From assembly GCF_014654205.1 (NCBI RefSeq), contig NZ_BNAW01000038.1:1-64000 (forward strand): a stretch of 64,000 bases of DNA. The letters run 5' to 3'. A program made the translations under genes and the position numbers. Within the stretch, counting starts at the first letter, position 1, and every line of letters starts with the position of its first letter. This DNA is from Amycolatopsis bullii (GTDB taxonomy: Bacteria > Actinomycetota > Actinomycetes > Mycobacteriales > Pseudonocardiaceae). The notes beneath the pieces were generated by a model. It saw only the letters and a list, made by a program, of their open reading frames with translations, had not been told where the DNA came from and made no database searches. This document shows, in pieces, positions 1 through 8,165 of this stretch.

Positions 1-2
1 TG

Positions 3-368
3 ATCATCCCCGCAGTCCTGGGCGCGAAGAGCGAACCCCTCAACCTCGGCCGCCTCCGCCGCCTGATCTCCGCGGGGCTGCGGCGAGCGTTGTTCCTGCG
101 GGACCGGGGCTGCGCATTCCCGGGCTGCCATCGGCCACCCCGGCACTGCCAAGGGCACCACATCCGCCACTGGGCAGACGGCGGCCCGACTGACCTGAGC
201 AATCTGGTGCTGATGTGCGCCCACCACCACCGCTTGCTGCACCGCTCGGGCTGGGAAGTCCGCATCGCCGCCGACGGCCTACCGGAATTCCTTCCCCCAG
301 AGTTCATCGACCGCCGCCGAAAACCTCGGCGCAACAACCTCCACGAACCGCTGCCCTTCGCAGCCTGA
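3..368 (+). CDS. HNH endonuclease-domain protein (DUF222/13E12 type), C-terminal part
   Basis: The reading frame is open from the left edge, so the start and most of the N-terminal DUF222 region lie outside the window; 121 residues are visible. They contain the HNH fold signature: a Cys pair (CAFPGC), the HHIRHW histidines, the GGPTDLSNLVLMC segment and HHHRLLHRSGW. Such proteins are multicopy in actinobacteria (the 13E12 family of Mycobacterium) and several are damage-inducible there. The natural substrate is unknown and they may be relics of mobile elements. The identification of the domain is firm; the role is not. A perfect hairpin follows the stop codon. Confidence 0.85.
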   Translation: MIPAVLGAKSEPLNLGRLRRLISAGLRRALFLRDRGCAFPGCHRPPRHCQGHHIRHWADGGPTDLSNLVLMCAHHHRLLHRSGWEVRIAADGLPEFLPPEFIDRRRKPRRNNLHEPLPFAA

Positions 369-378
369 ACATGGGACA

Positions 379-405
379 GGCCCGCAGCCACAACGGCTGC
401 GGGCC
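379..405 (+). terminator. Hairpin terminator after the HNH gene
   Basis: GGCCCGCAGCC and GGCTGCGGGCC form a perfect 11-bp stem around the loop ACAAC, 10 bases after the HNH stop codon. There is no T-tract, as is common for GC-rich actinobacterial terminators. Confidence 0.7.
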
Positions 406-498
406 CAAACCCGTGCCTTCGGGTGTGCCGCCGGACAGCCCCAGGAACCGCCGCCTGCGCCCCATGCCGGGCCGACACGGCGCGGACCTGCCCGCACG

Positions 499-645
499 GT
501 CGCAATTCGCCGATGGCTCTCGTCGTTCACGGGAACTGCCCGCTGCGGTCGCTTTTCGCCGATGGCTCTCGTCGTTCACCGGAACTGTCCGCTACGGTCG
601 CATTCCGCCGATCGGTCCCGCCGCTCGCCGGAAACTGTCGGTGGT
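499..645. repeat. Three imperfect tandem copies of a 48-49-bp unit
   Basis: Units start near 499, 547 and 597, each beginning GGTCGC followed by a CGCCGAT core and a GGAACTG-like end. Copies 1 and 2 are almost identical across CGATGGCTCTCGTCGTTCAC; copy 3 is diverged and runs into a damage-type promoter. The whole gene-free stretch 369-677 holds only the hairpin, these repeats and that promoter. They may be remnants of repeated upstream regions of 13E12-type genes. Confidence 0.7.
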
Positions 646-657
646 GCCCGGTAAGCT
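635..657 (+). promoter_or_regulatory. Orphan PafBC/RecA-NDp-type damage promoter
   Basis: CTGTCGGTG, eight bases, TAAGCT matches the tTGTCRGTG-N8-TAnnnT consensus established for RecA-independent damage promoters in mycobacteria. No start codon lies at the expected distance (about 664), and the next gene is on the other strand, so it would transcribe antisense into the enoyl-CoA hydratase gene. It may be the surviving promoter of a lost 13E12-type gene. Confidence 0.65.
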
Positions 658-677
658 GGATATCGGGGGCCGGAGGC

Positions 678-1301
678 CTACCCCGCCGCCCGCAAAGCCG
701 CCACCGCCGGTGCGAACATCGTCTCCTTGATCGCCCCCAGCGTTCCGCGGTCCTTCCCCGCCAGCGCCGCCACTCGCTCGTGCGCCACCTTCACCACCTC
801 GCCCTCGGCCGTGACCTCGTCCACCAACCCGATCTCCGCCGCCTCCGGGCCGCCGAAGCGGCGGCCCGTCGTCATCGATGCGATCGCCGCCGATGGGGTC
901 AGCTTGCCCTGGATCAGCGCCGCCATGCCCGGGGTGAACGGGATGTTGATGTCCGCCTCCGGGAAACAGAAATAACCCCGGTCCGCGCGCATCACGCGGA
1001 AGTCGTGCGCCAGCGCCAGCATCGCTCCCGCGCCGAACGTGTGACCGTTGATCGCCGCGACCGTCGGGACCGGCAGCGTCAGCACGCGCGCCAGCAGCTC
1101 CTGCACCTCCGCCACGTACTCGGATGCCTGGTCACCGTGGGCGGTCAGCCATTCGAGGTCAAGGCCGTTCGAATAGAACTTGCCGCCTCCGGTGGTCACC
1201 AGGGCTCCCTCGACTCCGTCCAAAAAGGAATGGACGCGCTGCAGCCAGTCCGGGGAGAAGCGGTTTTCGCCGTCGCCCCAATCGAGCACGGAAACGGTCA
1301 C
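678..1301 (-). CDS. Enoyl-CoA hydratase/isomerase family protein
   Basis: A 207-residue crotonase-fold protein, short for the family (usually about 250-290). Visible are the oxyanion-hole segments GGGKFYSNGLDLEW (about residues 37-50) and INGHTFGAGAMLALAHDF, then GPEAAEIGLVDEV. The SNGLDL form resembles delta3-delta2-enoyl-CoA isomerases of plant and peroxisomal type, so isomerisation of an unsaturated acyl-CoA is as likely as hydration. The GTG start overlaps the stop codon of the upstream TetR gene by four bases (GTGA), so the two are translationally coupled and the regulator probably controls this enzyme and itself. Confidence 0.85.
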   Translation of the reverse strand: MTVSVLDWGDGENRFSPDWLQRVHSFLDGVEGALVTTGGGKFYSNGLDLEWLTAHGDQASEYVAEVQELLARVLTLPVPTVAAINGHTFGAGAMLALAHDFRVMRADRGYFCFPEADINIPFTPGMAALIQGKLTPSAAIASMTTGRRFGGPEAAEIGLVDEVTAEGEVVKVAHERVAALAGKDRGTLGAIKETMFAPAVAALRAAG

Positions 1302-1891
1302 GGTCGGTCCTTTTCTCGAGGGGGCACGGTCAGCACCGCCCGCACCGCGGCGGCCAGCCTTTCCCGCACCAGCGGATCGGTGATGTCGCGCCGGAAGAAC
1401 GCGGTCGGCAGATCGACGACGCACGTCGTGATCACCTCGACCGCCAGGCCGTCCCCGCGGTTCCACAGCTGCCGGGCGAGCCGGACCAGCAGGGCGACCA
1501 GGCGGTTGTCCACCGCGTGCAGGGCTTCCGCCAGCTCGTCGGGCACCTCCGGCCCGAACAGCCGATCGCCCCGCACCTTCAGCAGCATCCGCGCGCCGTC
1601 GGGACGCAGCAGCGCGAACTCCGCGGGCGTGTCCGCGGCCGCGACGACCGCCTCCACCGGGGAGGCCGCCTGGTCCACGAGCGAGGTCTGGAGGTCGAGG
1701 AACGCCGTCGCCGCGCGCAGCCAGACCTGGGCCAGCAGGGCGCTGAGTGACCCGAACGCGTGGTAAATCGTCCCGTTCGGGACACCTGCGGCCGCCGCCA
1801 GGCCACGGACCGTCACCTCCGTCGAGGAGGCGACGAGCCGCTCGGCGACGTCGAGGAGCGCGTCGAGGTCGTGGACGCGGGGGCGGGGCAT
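1298..1891 (-). CDS. TetR family transcriptional regulator
   Basis: 197 residues. The N-terminal HTH is clear (VTVRGLAAAAGVPNGTIYHAFGS, about residues 23-45); the rest is a helical ligand domain with no recognised class. The ATG at 1891 is chosen because TACGGT lies exactly six bases before it, as at other leaderless starts in this window; an in-frame ATG at 1921 would lie upstream of that -10. It heads a two-gene operon with the enoyl-CoA hydratase and is divergent from the ArsC-like gene, with only 53 bases between start codons. A ligand such as an acyl-CoA is a guess from the partner gene. Confidence 0.85.
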   Translation of the reverse strand: MPRPRVHDLDALLDVAERLVASSTEVTVRGLAAAAGVPNGTIYHAFGSLSALLAQVWLRAATAFLDLQTSLVDQAASPVEAVVAAADTPAEFALLRPDGARMLLKVRGDRLFGPEVPDELAEALHAVDNRLVALLVRLARQLWNRGDGLAVEVITTCVVDLPTAFFRRDITDPLVRERLAAAVRAVLTVPPREKDRP

Positions 1892-1944
1892 GGCGCGACC
1901 GTAACAGAACACGTGCTCCAAAACCAGCGCGGTAGGCTGCCGCC

Positions 1945-2298
1945 GTGGAGATCTGGATCAACCCGGCGTGCTCGAAGTGCCGGTCCGCGGTGTCGCTGCT
2001 CGACGAGGCCGGCGCGGAGTACACCGTGCGCCGCTACCTCGAGGACCCGCCGACGGCGGCCGAACTCGAAGCCGTCCTGGCGCGCCTGGGCCTCGAACCG
2101 TGGGACATCACGCGCACCGCCGAGCCCGTCGCGAAGGAACTCGGCCTCAAGACCTGGGGCCGCACGCCCGAGGACCGGCCGAAGTGGATCGAGGCGCTGG
2201 CCGAGCACCCGAAACTCATCCAGCGGCCGATCATCACGGCCGACGACGGCACGACGGTCGTCGCCCGCGACCCCGAAACGGTGCGGTCGGTCCTCTAA
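1945..2298 (+). CDS. ArsC/Spx-family thioredoxin-fold reductase
   Basis: 117 residues with NPACSKCRSA near the N terminus (Cys9 and Cys12), and RPIITADDG and ARDPETV near the C terminus, as in glutaredoxin-coupled arsenate reductases (ArsC, YffB). It may reduce arsenate or another oxyanion/disulfide; no ars genes are nearby, so arsenic detoxification is not supported by context. Start: GTG with TAGGCT six bases upstream, a leaderless arrangement. The stop codon overlaps that of the convergent threonine-synthase-like gene by four bases. Confidence 0.8.
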   Translation: MEIWINPACSKCRSAVSLLDEAGAEYTVRRYLEDPPTAAELEAVLARLGLEPWDITRTAEPVAKELGLKTWGRTPEDRPKWIEALAEHPKLIQRPIITADDGTTVVARDPETVRSVL

Positions 2299-3506
2299 GG
2301 GATCGCGTCTGTCTTGGCCAGGCGCGGGACGTCGAGGGGCACCGTCTCCGGGTACTTGATCCCGGCGCCGGTGTTGAGCACGACGACGTCTTCGTCGCCT
2401 TCGAGCCACCCTGACTCGCGAAGGTGCCTCAGCGCGGCGAAGCACGCTCCGCCTTCCGGACAGACGAAGGTGCCTTCGTAAGAGGTCAGTTCGCGCTGCG
2501 CCGCGAGCAGTTCCTCGTCGGTGACGGCAATCGCGGTGCCCTCGGTCGCGTACACGGCGTCGAGCACGAGGAAGTCGCCCAGCGCCTTGGGCACCGTGAT
2601 GCCGAAGGCGACCGTCCGGGCGTCGGGGAACGGCTTGCTTTCCCGCTCACCGCGCTCGAAGGCCGTGACGATCGGTGCGCACCCGGTGGCCTGGACGGCG
2701 ACCAGACGCGGCAGCGGACCGGAAACCCAGCCCAGCTCCCGCATCTCCAGCAACGCCTTGTGGATCCCGATGATGCCGACGCCGCCGCCGGTGGGGTAGA
2801 GGATGACGTCGGGCAGCCGCCAGCCGAACTGCTCGGCGATCTCGTACCCCATCGTCTTCTTGCCCTCGATGCGGTACGGCTCCTTCAGCGTCGAGACGTC
2901 CTGCACGCCGGGTCGCCGCCCGACCGCCGCCGCGACGAGCTTGCCCGCGTCCCCGATGAGACCGTCCACCCGGTACAGCTCCGCCCCGGCGGCGACGCAC
3001 TCGCGCATGGTGATCGCCGGGGCGTCGTCCGGCATCGCCACCAGGCTCGACAGCCCCGCGCGCGCCGCGTACAGCGCCCACGCGGCGCCGGCGTTGCCGT
3101 TCGTCGGCATCGCGATCCCGCGCACGCCCAGTTCGGCCGCCCGCGAGACGCCGACCGCGGCGCCGCGGGCCTTGAACGTGCCGGTCGGGACCAGTCCTTC
3201 GTCCTTCATCCACAGGCGCGACAGGCCCAGCTCGCGGCCGTAGCGCGGCAGCCGCAGCAACGGCGTCATGCCCTCGCCGAGGCTGACGACGTGCTCGGCC
3301 GAGCGCACGGGCAGCACCTCGTGGTAGCGCCACAGCGTCGGCTCGCGCCCGGCGATCTCCTTCGGAGTCACGGCTTCGCGGACGCGGTCGAGGTCGTAGC
3401 GCGCGAGCAGCGGCGCGCCCGCCGGGGAGAGGCCCTGGACCGCGTCGGCGTCCACGCGTTCGCCCGTCCGGGAACATTCCAGGTGGCTGAGGAACGAGTA
3501 CGGCAC
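2295..3506 (-). CDS. Threonine synthase-like PLP enzyme
   Basis: 403 residues. The N-terminal SHLECSRTGERVDAD segment is typical of threonine synthases that begin with a short zinc-ribbon-like lead. The PLP lysine lies in PTGTFKARG, the phosphate loop is PTGGGVGIIG, and NTGAGIKYPE closes the active site. FKARG rather than FKDRG suggests a threonine-synthase-like or dehydratase-like beta-replacing/eliminating enzyme outside the main thr operon. The GTG start is chosen because TAGGAT lies seven bases before it; the frame is open for a long way upstream but only across the neighbouring gene. Divergent from the DUF1295 gene. Confidence 0.82.
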   Translation of the reverse strand: MPYSFLSHLECSRTGERVDADAVQGLSPAGAPLLARYDLDRVREAVTPKEIAGREPTLWRYHEVLPVRSAEHVVSLGEGMTPLLRLPRYGRELGLSRLWMKDEGLVPTGTFKARGAAVGVSRAAELGVRGIAMPTNGNAGAAWALYAARAGLSSLVAMPDDAPAITMRECVAAGAELYRVDGLIGDAGKLVAAAVGRRPGVQDVSTLKEPYRIEGKKTMGYEIAEQFGWRLPDVILYPTGGGVGIIGIHKALLEMRELGWVSGPLPRLVAVQATGCAPIVTAFERGERESKPFPDARTVAFGITVPKALGDFLVLDAVYATEGTAIAVTDEELLAAQRELTSYEGTFVCPEGGACFAALRHLRESGWLEGDEDVVVLNTGAGIKYPETVPLDVPRLAKTDAIP

Positions 3507-3536
3507 GGCGCCGATCCTAGGTCCTAAAGTGAGCAC

Positions 3537-4316
3537 ATGGACGCGCTGTGGGTGTGCCTGTTCGTCTTCGCCGGGGTGACGCTCGGTACCTGGCTGGCCT
3601 CCGTGCTGACCAGGGAGTACTCCTGGGTCGACCGGATCTGGTCGATCGTGCCGGTGGCCTACGTGGGGATCTTCGCCGGTGCCGCCGGGTTCGCCGACGC
3701 GCGGCTCGACGTGATGTTCGCGCTGGTGGCGCTGTGGGGCGCCCGGCTGACGTTCAACTTCGCCCGCAAGGGCGGGTACGCGCCCGGCGGCGAGGACTAC
3801 CGGTGGGCGGTGCTGCGCGAGCGGATGGCGCCGTGGCAGTTCCAGCTGTTCAACTTCTTCTTCATCTCGCTGTACCAGAACGTGATCCTGCTGCTGATCA
3901 CGCTGCCCGCGCTGACCGCGCTGGAACACCCCGGCGGGTTCGGCGTGGCGGACGTCGTCGTCGCAGTGGTGTTCGCCGGCTTCCTGGTGGGGGAGACGGT
4001 CGCCGACCAGCAGCAGTGGGCGTTCCACCGCGAGAAGCACGCGGGCCGGGCGCCGACGCGGTTCCTGCAGACCGGGCTGTTCCGCTACTCGCGGCACCCG
4101 AACTTCTTCTTCGAGCAGGCGCAGTGGTGGGCGATCGCCGCGTTCGGCGTCGTCGCCGGCGGTCTGCAGTGGACGGTCGCCGGCGCCGTCCTGCTGACCC
4201 TGCTGTTCGTGGGCTCGACGCGGTTCACCGAGAGCATCACGAAGTCGCGGTACCCCGAATACGCCGACTACCAGCGGCGGACGTCGGCGGTCGTCCCGTG
4301 GCCGGTCCGCGGATGA
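3537..4316 (+). CDS. DUF1295 (steroid 5-alpha-reductase C-terminal-like) membrane protein
   Basis: 259 residues, with six to seven hydrophobic segments. The C-terminal motif LFRYSRHPNFFFEQAQWW is the family signature (compare LFRYSRHPNYFGE, the NADPH-binding region in steroid reductases and sterol C14 reductases). The substrate is unknown and probably a lipid. TAAAGT sits six bases before the ATG, so it looks leaderless. The stop overlaps the start of the nitrilase gene (ATGA), so the two form a translationally coupled pair. Confidence 0.85.
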   Translation: MDALWVCLFVFAGVTLGTWLASVLTREYSWVDRIWSIVPVAYVGIFAGAAGFADARLDVMFALVALWGARLTFNFARKGGYAPGGEDYRWAVLRERMAPWQFQLFNFFFISLYQNVILLLITLPALTALEHPGGFGVADVVVAVVFAGFLVGETVADQQQWAFHREKHAGRAPTRFLQTGLFRYSRHPNFFFEQAQWWAIAAFGVVAGGLQWTVAGAVLLTLLFVGSTRFTESITKSRYPEYADYQRRTSAVVPWPVRG

Positions 4317-5125
4317 CGGTCGTCGCCGCGCTGCAGCTCGCCACCGGCGTCCCGATCGACCGGGTGCTGGCGTTCGAGGACGAGCTCCGCGGCGCCGACC
4401 TGGTCGTGCTGCCGGAGGCGGTGCTCGGCGGCTACCCGGGCCGGACGCCGTTCCCCGAGTACTTCCACGCCGCGGTGACGGTGCCGGGCCCGGAGACGAC
4501 GGAGCTGGCCGCGCTCGCCGCCCGGACCGGCGCGACCCTGGTCGTCGGCGTCATCGAGCGCGACGGCTCGACGCTGTACAGCACGGTGGTCTTCCTCGAC
4601 CCGGCCCTCGGGCTGGTCGCCAAGCACCGCAAGCTCGTCCCGACGGCCCGCGAACGCCTGTTCTGGGGCCGCGGCGACGGTTCGACGCTCCCGGCGGTCC
4701 CGACGGCGGCGGGCCTGGCCGGTGCGGCGATCTGCTGGGAGAACCACATGCCGCTGCTGCGCGCGGCGATGTACGCGAAGGGCGTCGAGATCTGGTGCGC
4801 CCCGACGGCGGACGACCGCGACGTCTGGCAGGCGTCGATGCGCCACATCGCCGACGAAGGCCGCTGTTTCGTGGTTTCGGCGTGCCCGTACGAGGCCGAC
4901 GGCGACGATCCGTTCCGCGGCGGCAGCGTGATCGTGGGTCCGTTGGGCGACGTGCTGGCGGGCCCGCTGCACGACGCGGAAGGCGTGATCACGGCGGAGA
5001 TCGACCTGGAGGAGATCGTCGAGGCCCGCAAGAGCCTCGACGTCTCGGGGCACTACGCGCGGCCGGACGTGTTCGCGTTGACGGTGGACGAACGACCCCG
5101 GGACGGCGTCACCTTCCTGAAGTGA
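4313..5125 (+). CDS. Nitrilase / carbon-nitrogen hydrolase
   Basis: 270 residues with the complete catalytic set of the superfamily: Glu35 (LPEAVLGGYPG), Lys107 (KHRKLVPT) and Cys141 (AAICWENHMPL). The CWENHMPL form is that of branch-1 nitrilases/cyanide-type hydrolases, which attack nitriles. At 270 residues it is shorter than typical nitrilases of 310-350. It overlaps the DUF1295 gene by four bases. A long perfect hairpin contains its stop codon. Confidence 0.87.
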   Translation: MTVVAALQLATGVPIDRVLAFEDELRGADLVVLPEAVLGGYPGRTPFPEYFHAAVTVPGPETTELAALAARTGATLVVGVIERDGSTLYSTVVFLDPALGLVAKHRKLVPTARERLFWGRGDGSTLPAVPTAAGLAGAAICWENHMPLLRAAMYAKGVEIWCAPTADDRDVWQASMRHIADEGRCFVVSACPYEADGDDPFRGGSVIVGPLGDVLAGPLHDAEGVITAEIDLEEIVEARKSLDVSGHYARPDVFALTVDERPRDGVTFLK

Positions 5126-5135
5126 CGCCGTCCCG
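5099..5135. terminator. Bidirectional hairpin spanning the nitrilase stop codon
   Basis: A perfect 13-bp stem, CGGGACGGCGTCA with TGACGCCGTCCCG, closes an 11-base loop. The nitrilase TGA (5123-5125) is the first part of the right arm, and the stem ends eight bases before the stop codon of the convergent SDR gene. It can serve both genes. Confidence 0.75.
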
Positions 5136-5142
5136 CGAGGGC

Positions 5143-5889
5143 TCACACCGCCAAGCGGCCGCCGTCCACCGGCAGGATCGCGCCCTGGACGAAGCTCGCG
5201 TCACCCGTGGCCAGGAACGTGATCGCCGCTGCGATCTCCTCCGGGGAGGCCACTCGGCCGGCCGGGCCTGCCGCGGCCAGCTCGTCCAGGCCGTCGCCGA
5301 ACACCGCCGTGCCTTCGGTGCGGGTCGGGCCCGGGCTGACCGCGTTGACCCGGACGCCGGACGGCCCGAACTCCGCCGCCCACGCCTTCGTCATCAGCTC
5401 GATCGCCGACTTCGACGCGCCGTACACCGCCATGCCCGCCATGCCGCGCACCGCGACCATCGTGGACACGTTGACGATCGCGCCGTGGCCGCGCGCCGCC
5501 ATCTCCGGCGCCAAGGCGGCGACCAGGAAGAACGGCACCTTCACGTTCGTCGTGAAGACCGCGTCGAAGTCCGCCTCGGCGAAGGATTCGGTCGGGCCGG
5601 TCGGGAAGATCCCGGCGTTGTTGACCAGCACGTCGATCGGCCCGCCCAGCTCCCGCGCGCGGTCCGCGAGGGCGCGCGCCGACGCGGCGTCCGTCAGGTC
5701 CGCCGCGACGAAGTCCGCCTTGCCGCCCGCCGCGCGGATGGTCGCGACGGCCTCGGCGCCGCGCCCGGCGTCCCGGCCCGACAGCACGACGTGCGCGCCC
5801 AGCCCGGCCAGTGCGACCGCCGTCGCGCGGCCGATCCCGCTCGTCCCGCCGGTCACCAGTGCCGTCGACCCGGACAGTTCTGCAGTCAT
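5143..5889 (-). CDS. Short-chain dehydrogenase/reductase (FabG-like)
   Basis: 248 residues, a classical SDR: cofactor loop TGGTSGIGRAT (about residues 14-24), NNAGIF, catalytic Ser in NVSTMV and YGASKSAIE (YxxxK). It reduces or oxidises a hydroxyl/ketone with NAD(P)H. The ATG is preceded by a good ribosome site (GAAGGAG, seven bases away). It follows the LysR gene on the same strand after 83 bases, a gap that contains TATAAG and may hold its own promoter. It is likely the third gene of the P450-LysR-SDR unit. Confidence 0.88.
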   Translation of the reverse strand: MTAELSGSTALVTGGTSGIGRATAVALAGLGAHVVLSGRDAGRGAEAVATIRAAGGKADFVAADLTDAASARALADRARELGGPIDVLVNNAGIFPTGPTESFAEADFDAVFTTNVKVPFFLVAALAPEMAARGHGAIVNVSTMVAVRGMAGMAVYGASKSAIELMTKAWAAEFGPSGVRVNAVSPGPTRTEGTAVFGDGLDELAAAGPAGRVASPEEIAAAITFLATGDASFVQGAILPVDGGRLAV

Positions 5890-5972
5890 CGTTCAAACTC
5901 CTTCGAATTCTCGGTCGAAGGGTTCAAGCGAGATCTCCCGGAGAAGGCTTCCAGAACCGGGTTCGGCCCTCC

Positions 5973-6866
5973 TTATACCTCCGATCCGTTCCGCCGATGG
6001 TCTTCCAGCGCCGCGACGAACTCGGCGACGTCCCGCCGCCGCGACGTCGCCGGCCACACCGCCCAGGTCCGCCGGACGATCGGGTTCCCGGCCAGCGGCA
6101 CCCACCGGACGGTGTCCGGCAGCGGGTACGGCCACTCGGGCGGCGCGAACGCGTACGCCCCGCCCGCGCTGACCGCCGGGATCTTCAGCTCGACGATCAG
6201 CCGCTGCTCCTCCGGCACCTCCGGGCCGACGTCGAGGCCGTGACTGCGCAGGATCGCGGCCAGCTCGTCGTACCAGGCCGGGCTGCCCGCGCGCGGGAAG
6301 GCGAACCACTCCAGGCCGGCCAGGTCCTCCAGCCGGACCGGCGAGCCCAGCTTCTCGGCCAGGTCCGCGGCCAGCAGGACGCCGACGTCCTCGGTCACCA
6401 CGAGCACCGCGTCCAGGTCCGGTCCGGCCGGGCGCTCGCGGACCAGCCCGACGTCCAGCTCACCGGCCCGCAGCGCGGCGACCTGCGCCACCGACGACAG
6501 GTGCCGGGCCTGCACCCGCGTGTCGGGGAGCCGCGCGAGCGCCGAAGGCAGCAGGTCCGGCGGCAGTTCCAGCGGGACGCCGACGCGCAGCACGCCGCCG
6601 CCGGCCGCGGTGTGCCGGGCCATGGCCGCGAGTGCCTGGTCGTGGCGCGCCAGCACCGCGCGGGCCTCGCCGAGCAGTGTCGTCCCGGCGTCGGTGACCT
6701 GGACGCCGGTGCTCGTGCGCACCAGCAGCCGGACGCCGAGCCGCCGCTCGAGGGCCGTGATCGTCTGGGACAGCGCCGGCTGGCTGACGTGCAGCTGCCG
6801 GGCCGCCTTCGACATCGCGCCCGCCTCGACGACCGCGACGAACGCCTTCAGCTCGCGGATCTCCAT
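5973..6866 (-). CDS. LysR family transcriptional regulator
   Basis: 297 residues: N-terminal winged HTH (FVAVVEAGAMSKAARQLHVSQPALSQTITALERRLG, about residues 9-44) and a periplasmic-binding-like effector domain. The start codon shares one base with the stop codon of the P450 gene (TGATG), so it is translated from the same message. That is unusual, because LysR genes usually sit divergently from their targets. The likely targets are this operon or the hydrolase on the other side. Confidence 0.88.
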   Translation of the reverse strand: MEIRELKAFVAVVEAGAMSKAARQLHVSQPALSQTITALERRLGVRLLVRTSTGVQVTDAGTTLLGEARAVLARHDQALAAMARHTAAGGGVLRVGVPLELPPDLLPSALARLPDTRVQARHLSSVAQVAALRAGELDVGLVRERPAGPDLDAVLVVTEDVGVLLAADLAEKLGSPVRLEDLAGLEWFAFPRAGSPAWYDELAAILRSHGLDVGPEVPEEQRLIVELKIPAVSAGGAYAFAPPEWPYPLPDTVRWVPLAGNPIVRRTWAVWPATSRRRDVAEFVAALEDHRRNGSEV

Positions 6867-8119
6867 CAGACGGCCCACCGGATCGGCAGCGATTTGAGGC
6901 CGTTCTGGAAGTTCGACCGCAGCCGCACCGGTTCTCCGGCGAGCTCCACGAACCCGAGCAGGTCGAGCACCGCGTCGAACATCGCCCGCAGCTGCACCCG
7001 CGCCAGGTGCGCGCCGAGGCAGAAGTGCGGGCCGTGGCCGAAGGTCAGGTGGTCGTTCGGCGTCCGGCCGATGTCGAAGGTGTCCGGATCGGGGAACACC
7101 GCAGGATCCCGGTTGGCGGAAGAGAACCACACCACGACCTTGTCCCCGGCCGCAATGTCCACATCGGACAATCGGACGTCGGACGCGGCGGTGCGCCGGA
7201 AGTGCATCACCGGGGTCCACCACCGCAGCATCTCTTCGACCGCCGAGGGCAGCAGCGACCGGTCGGCCAGCAACCGTCGGTATTCCGCGGGGTGCGAGAG
7301 CAGCGCGAGCAGGCCACCGGGCAGGCCGTTGCGCAGGGTTTCGTTGCCCGCCACGGAAAACAGCCAGAACAGGTTCTCGAACTCGGCGAGCGAAACGCGG
7401 CCGCCGTCGTCGCCGACGTGCCGCATCAGGTTGCTCATCACGTCGTCGCCCGGGTGCTCGCGCTTGTACTCGCCGAGGGCGTTCGCGTACGCGTAGAGAT
7501 CGGGCATGCCCGCGCGCGTCCGCGGGTCCGGCATCGACCCGTCCGGCCCCGGTGACGGCCGGACGGCGAGCGCCGCCCGGGCGAGGTCGCTCACCTCGGC
7601 GAGGGACACCGTCGAGCTGACCGCGTACTCGGCGTCCTGGTAGCCGATCACCCGGTTGCTCCAGTCGTACATCAGCCGCCGGTCCTGTTCCGGCACGCCG
7701 AACACCCCGGCCAGCGTCACCAGGGGGAGATCGGCCGCCACGGCCGCGAAGTCGCACTCCCCGCGATCGGCGACCGCCGCAACCAGGTCCCGCGCCCAGC
7801 CTTCGATCTGCGAAGTGAGCTTCGCGATCGCGCGCGGGGTGAACGCCTTCGTGAGCAGCCCGCGCAGCCGGCCGTGCTCCGGGGGGTCCATGTTCAGCAT
7901 CATCCGGCGCACGTACGCGAGGTCGGCCGCGTCGCGAATCTGCGTCCCGCCGAGCTGCGAGGAAAACACCGCCGGATCCCGCAGCACCCGCCGCACCTCG
8001 GCGTGCCCGAGCACGGCCCAGAAGTCGTCGACGCGCACCACCGGGCCGGCGCGCCGCAGCCGCGCCAGCTCCTCGTACGGGACACCTCGCACGTAGGTGT
8101 CCGGATCGGTGATCGTCAC
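6866..8119 (-). CDS. Cytochrome P450
   Basis: 417 residues, complete. Heme ligand Cys367 in FGHGPHFCLGAHLAR; ExxR at Glu296/Arg299; the I-helix reads AGNETLRNG (about 257-265) in place of the usual AGxxT. The pattern resembles the CYP124/125/142 sterol- and fatty-acid-oxidising group, but a substrate cannot be read from sequence. No ferredoxin or reductase gene is adjacent. The start is GTG, six bases after the -10 of an exact damage-type promoter, so the message looks leaderless. It is coupled to the LysR gene downstream. Confidence 0.92.
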   Translation of the reverse strand: MTITDPDTYVRGVPYEELARLRRAGPVVRVDDFWAVLGHAEVRRVLRDPAVFSSQLGGTQIRDAADLAYVRRMMLNMDPPEHGRLRGLLTKAFTPRAIAKLTSQIEGWARDLVAAVADRGECDFAAVAADLPLVTLAGVFGVPEQDRRLMYDWSNRVIGYQDAEYAVSSTVSLAEVSDLARAALAVRPSPGPDGSMPDPRTRAGMPDLYAYANALGEYKREHPGDDVMSNLMRHVGDDGGRVSLAEFENLFWLFSVAGNETLRNGLPGGLLALLSHPAEYRRLLADRSLLPSAVEEMLRWWTPVMHFRRTAASDVRLSDVDIAAGDKVVVWFSSANRDPAVFPDPDTFDIGRTPNDHLTFGHGPHFCLGAHLARVQLRAMFDAVLDLLGFVELAGEPVRLRSNFQNGLKSLPIRWAV

Positions 8120-8125
8120 GGCCCG

Positions 8126-8148
8126 ACCCTAGCCGCGCCCACCGACAA
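8126..8148 (-). promoter_or_regulatory. PafBC/RecA-NDp-type damage promoter of the P450 operon
   Basis: On the minus strand TTGTCGGTG, eight bases, TAGGGT: an exact match to the mycobacterial consensus tTGTCRGTG-N8-TAnnnT. Six bases separate the -10 from the P450 GTG, which fits a leaderless transcript. It predicts RecA-independent induction by DNA damage. Confidence 0.75.
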
Positions 8149-8165
8149 TTTGGGAGGCTGCGCGG

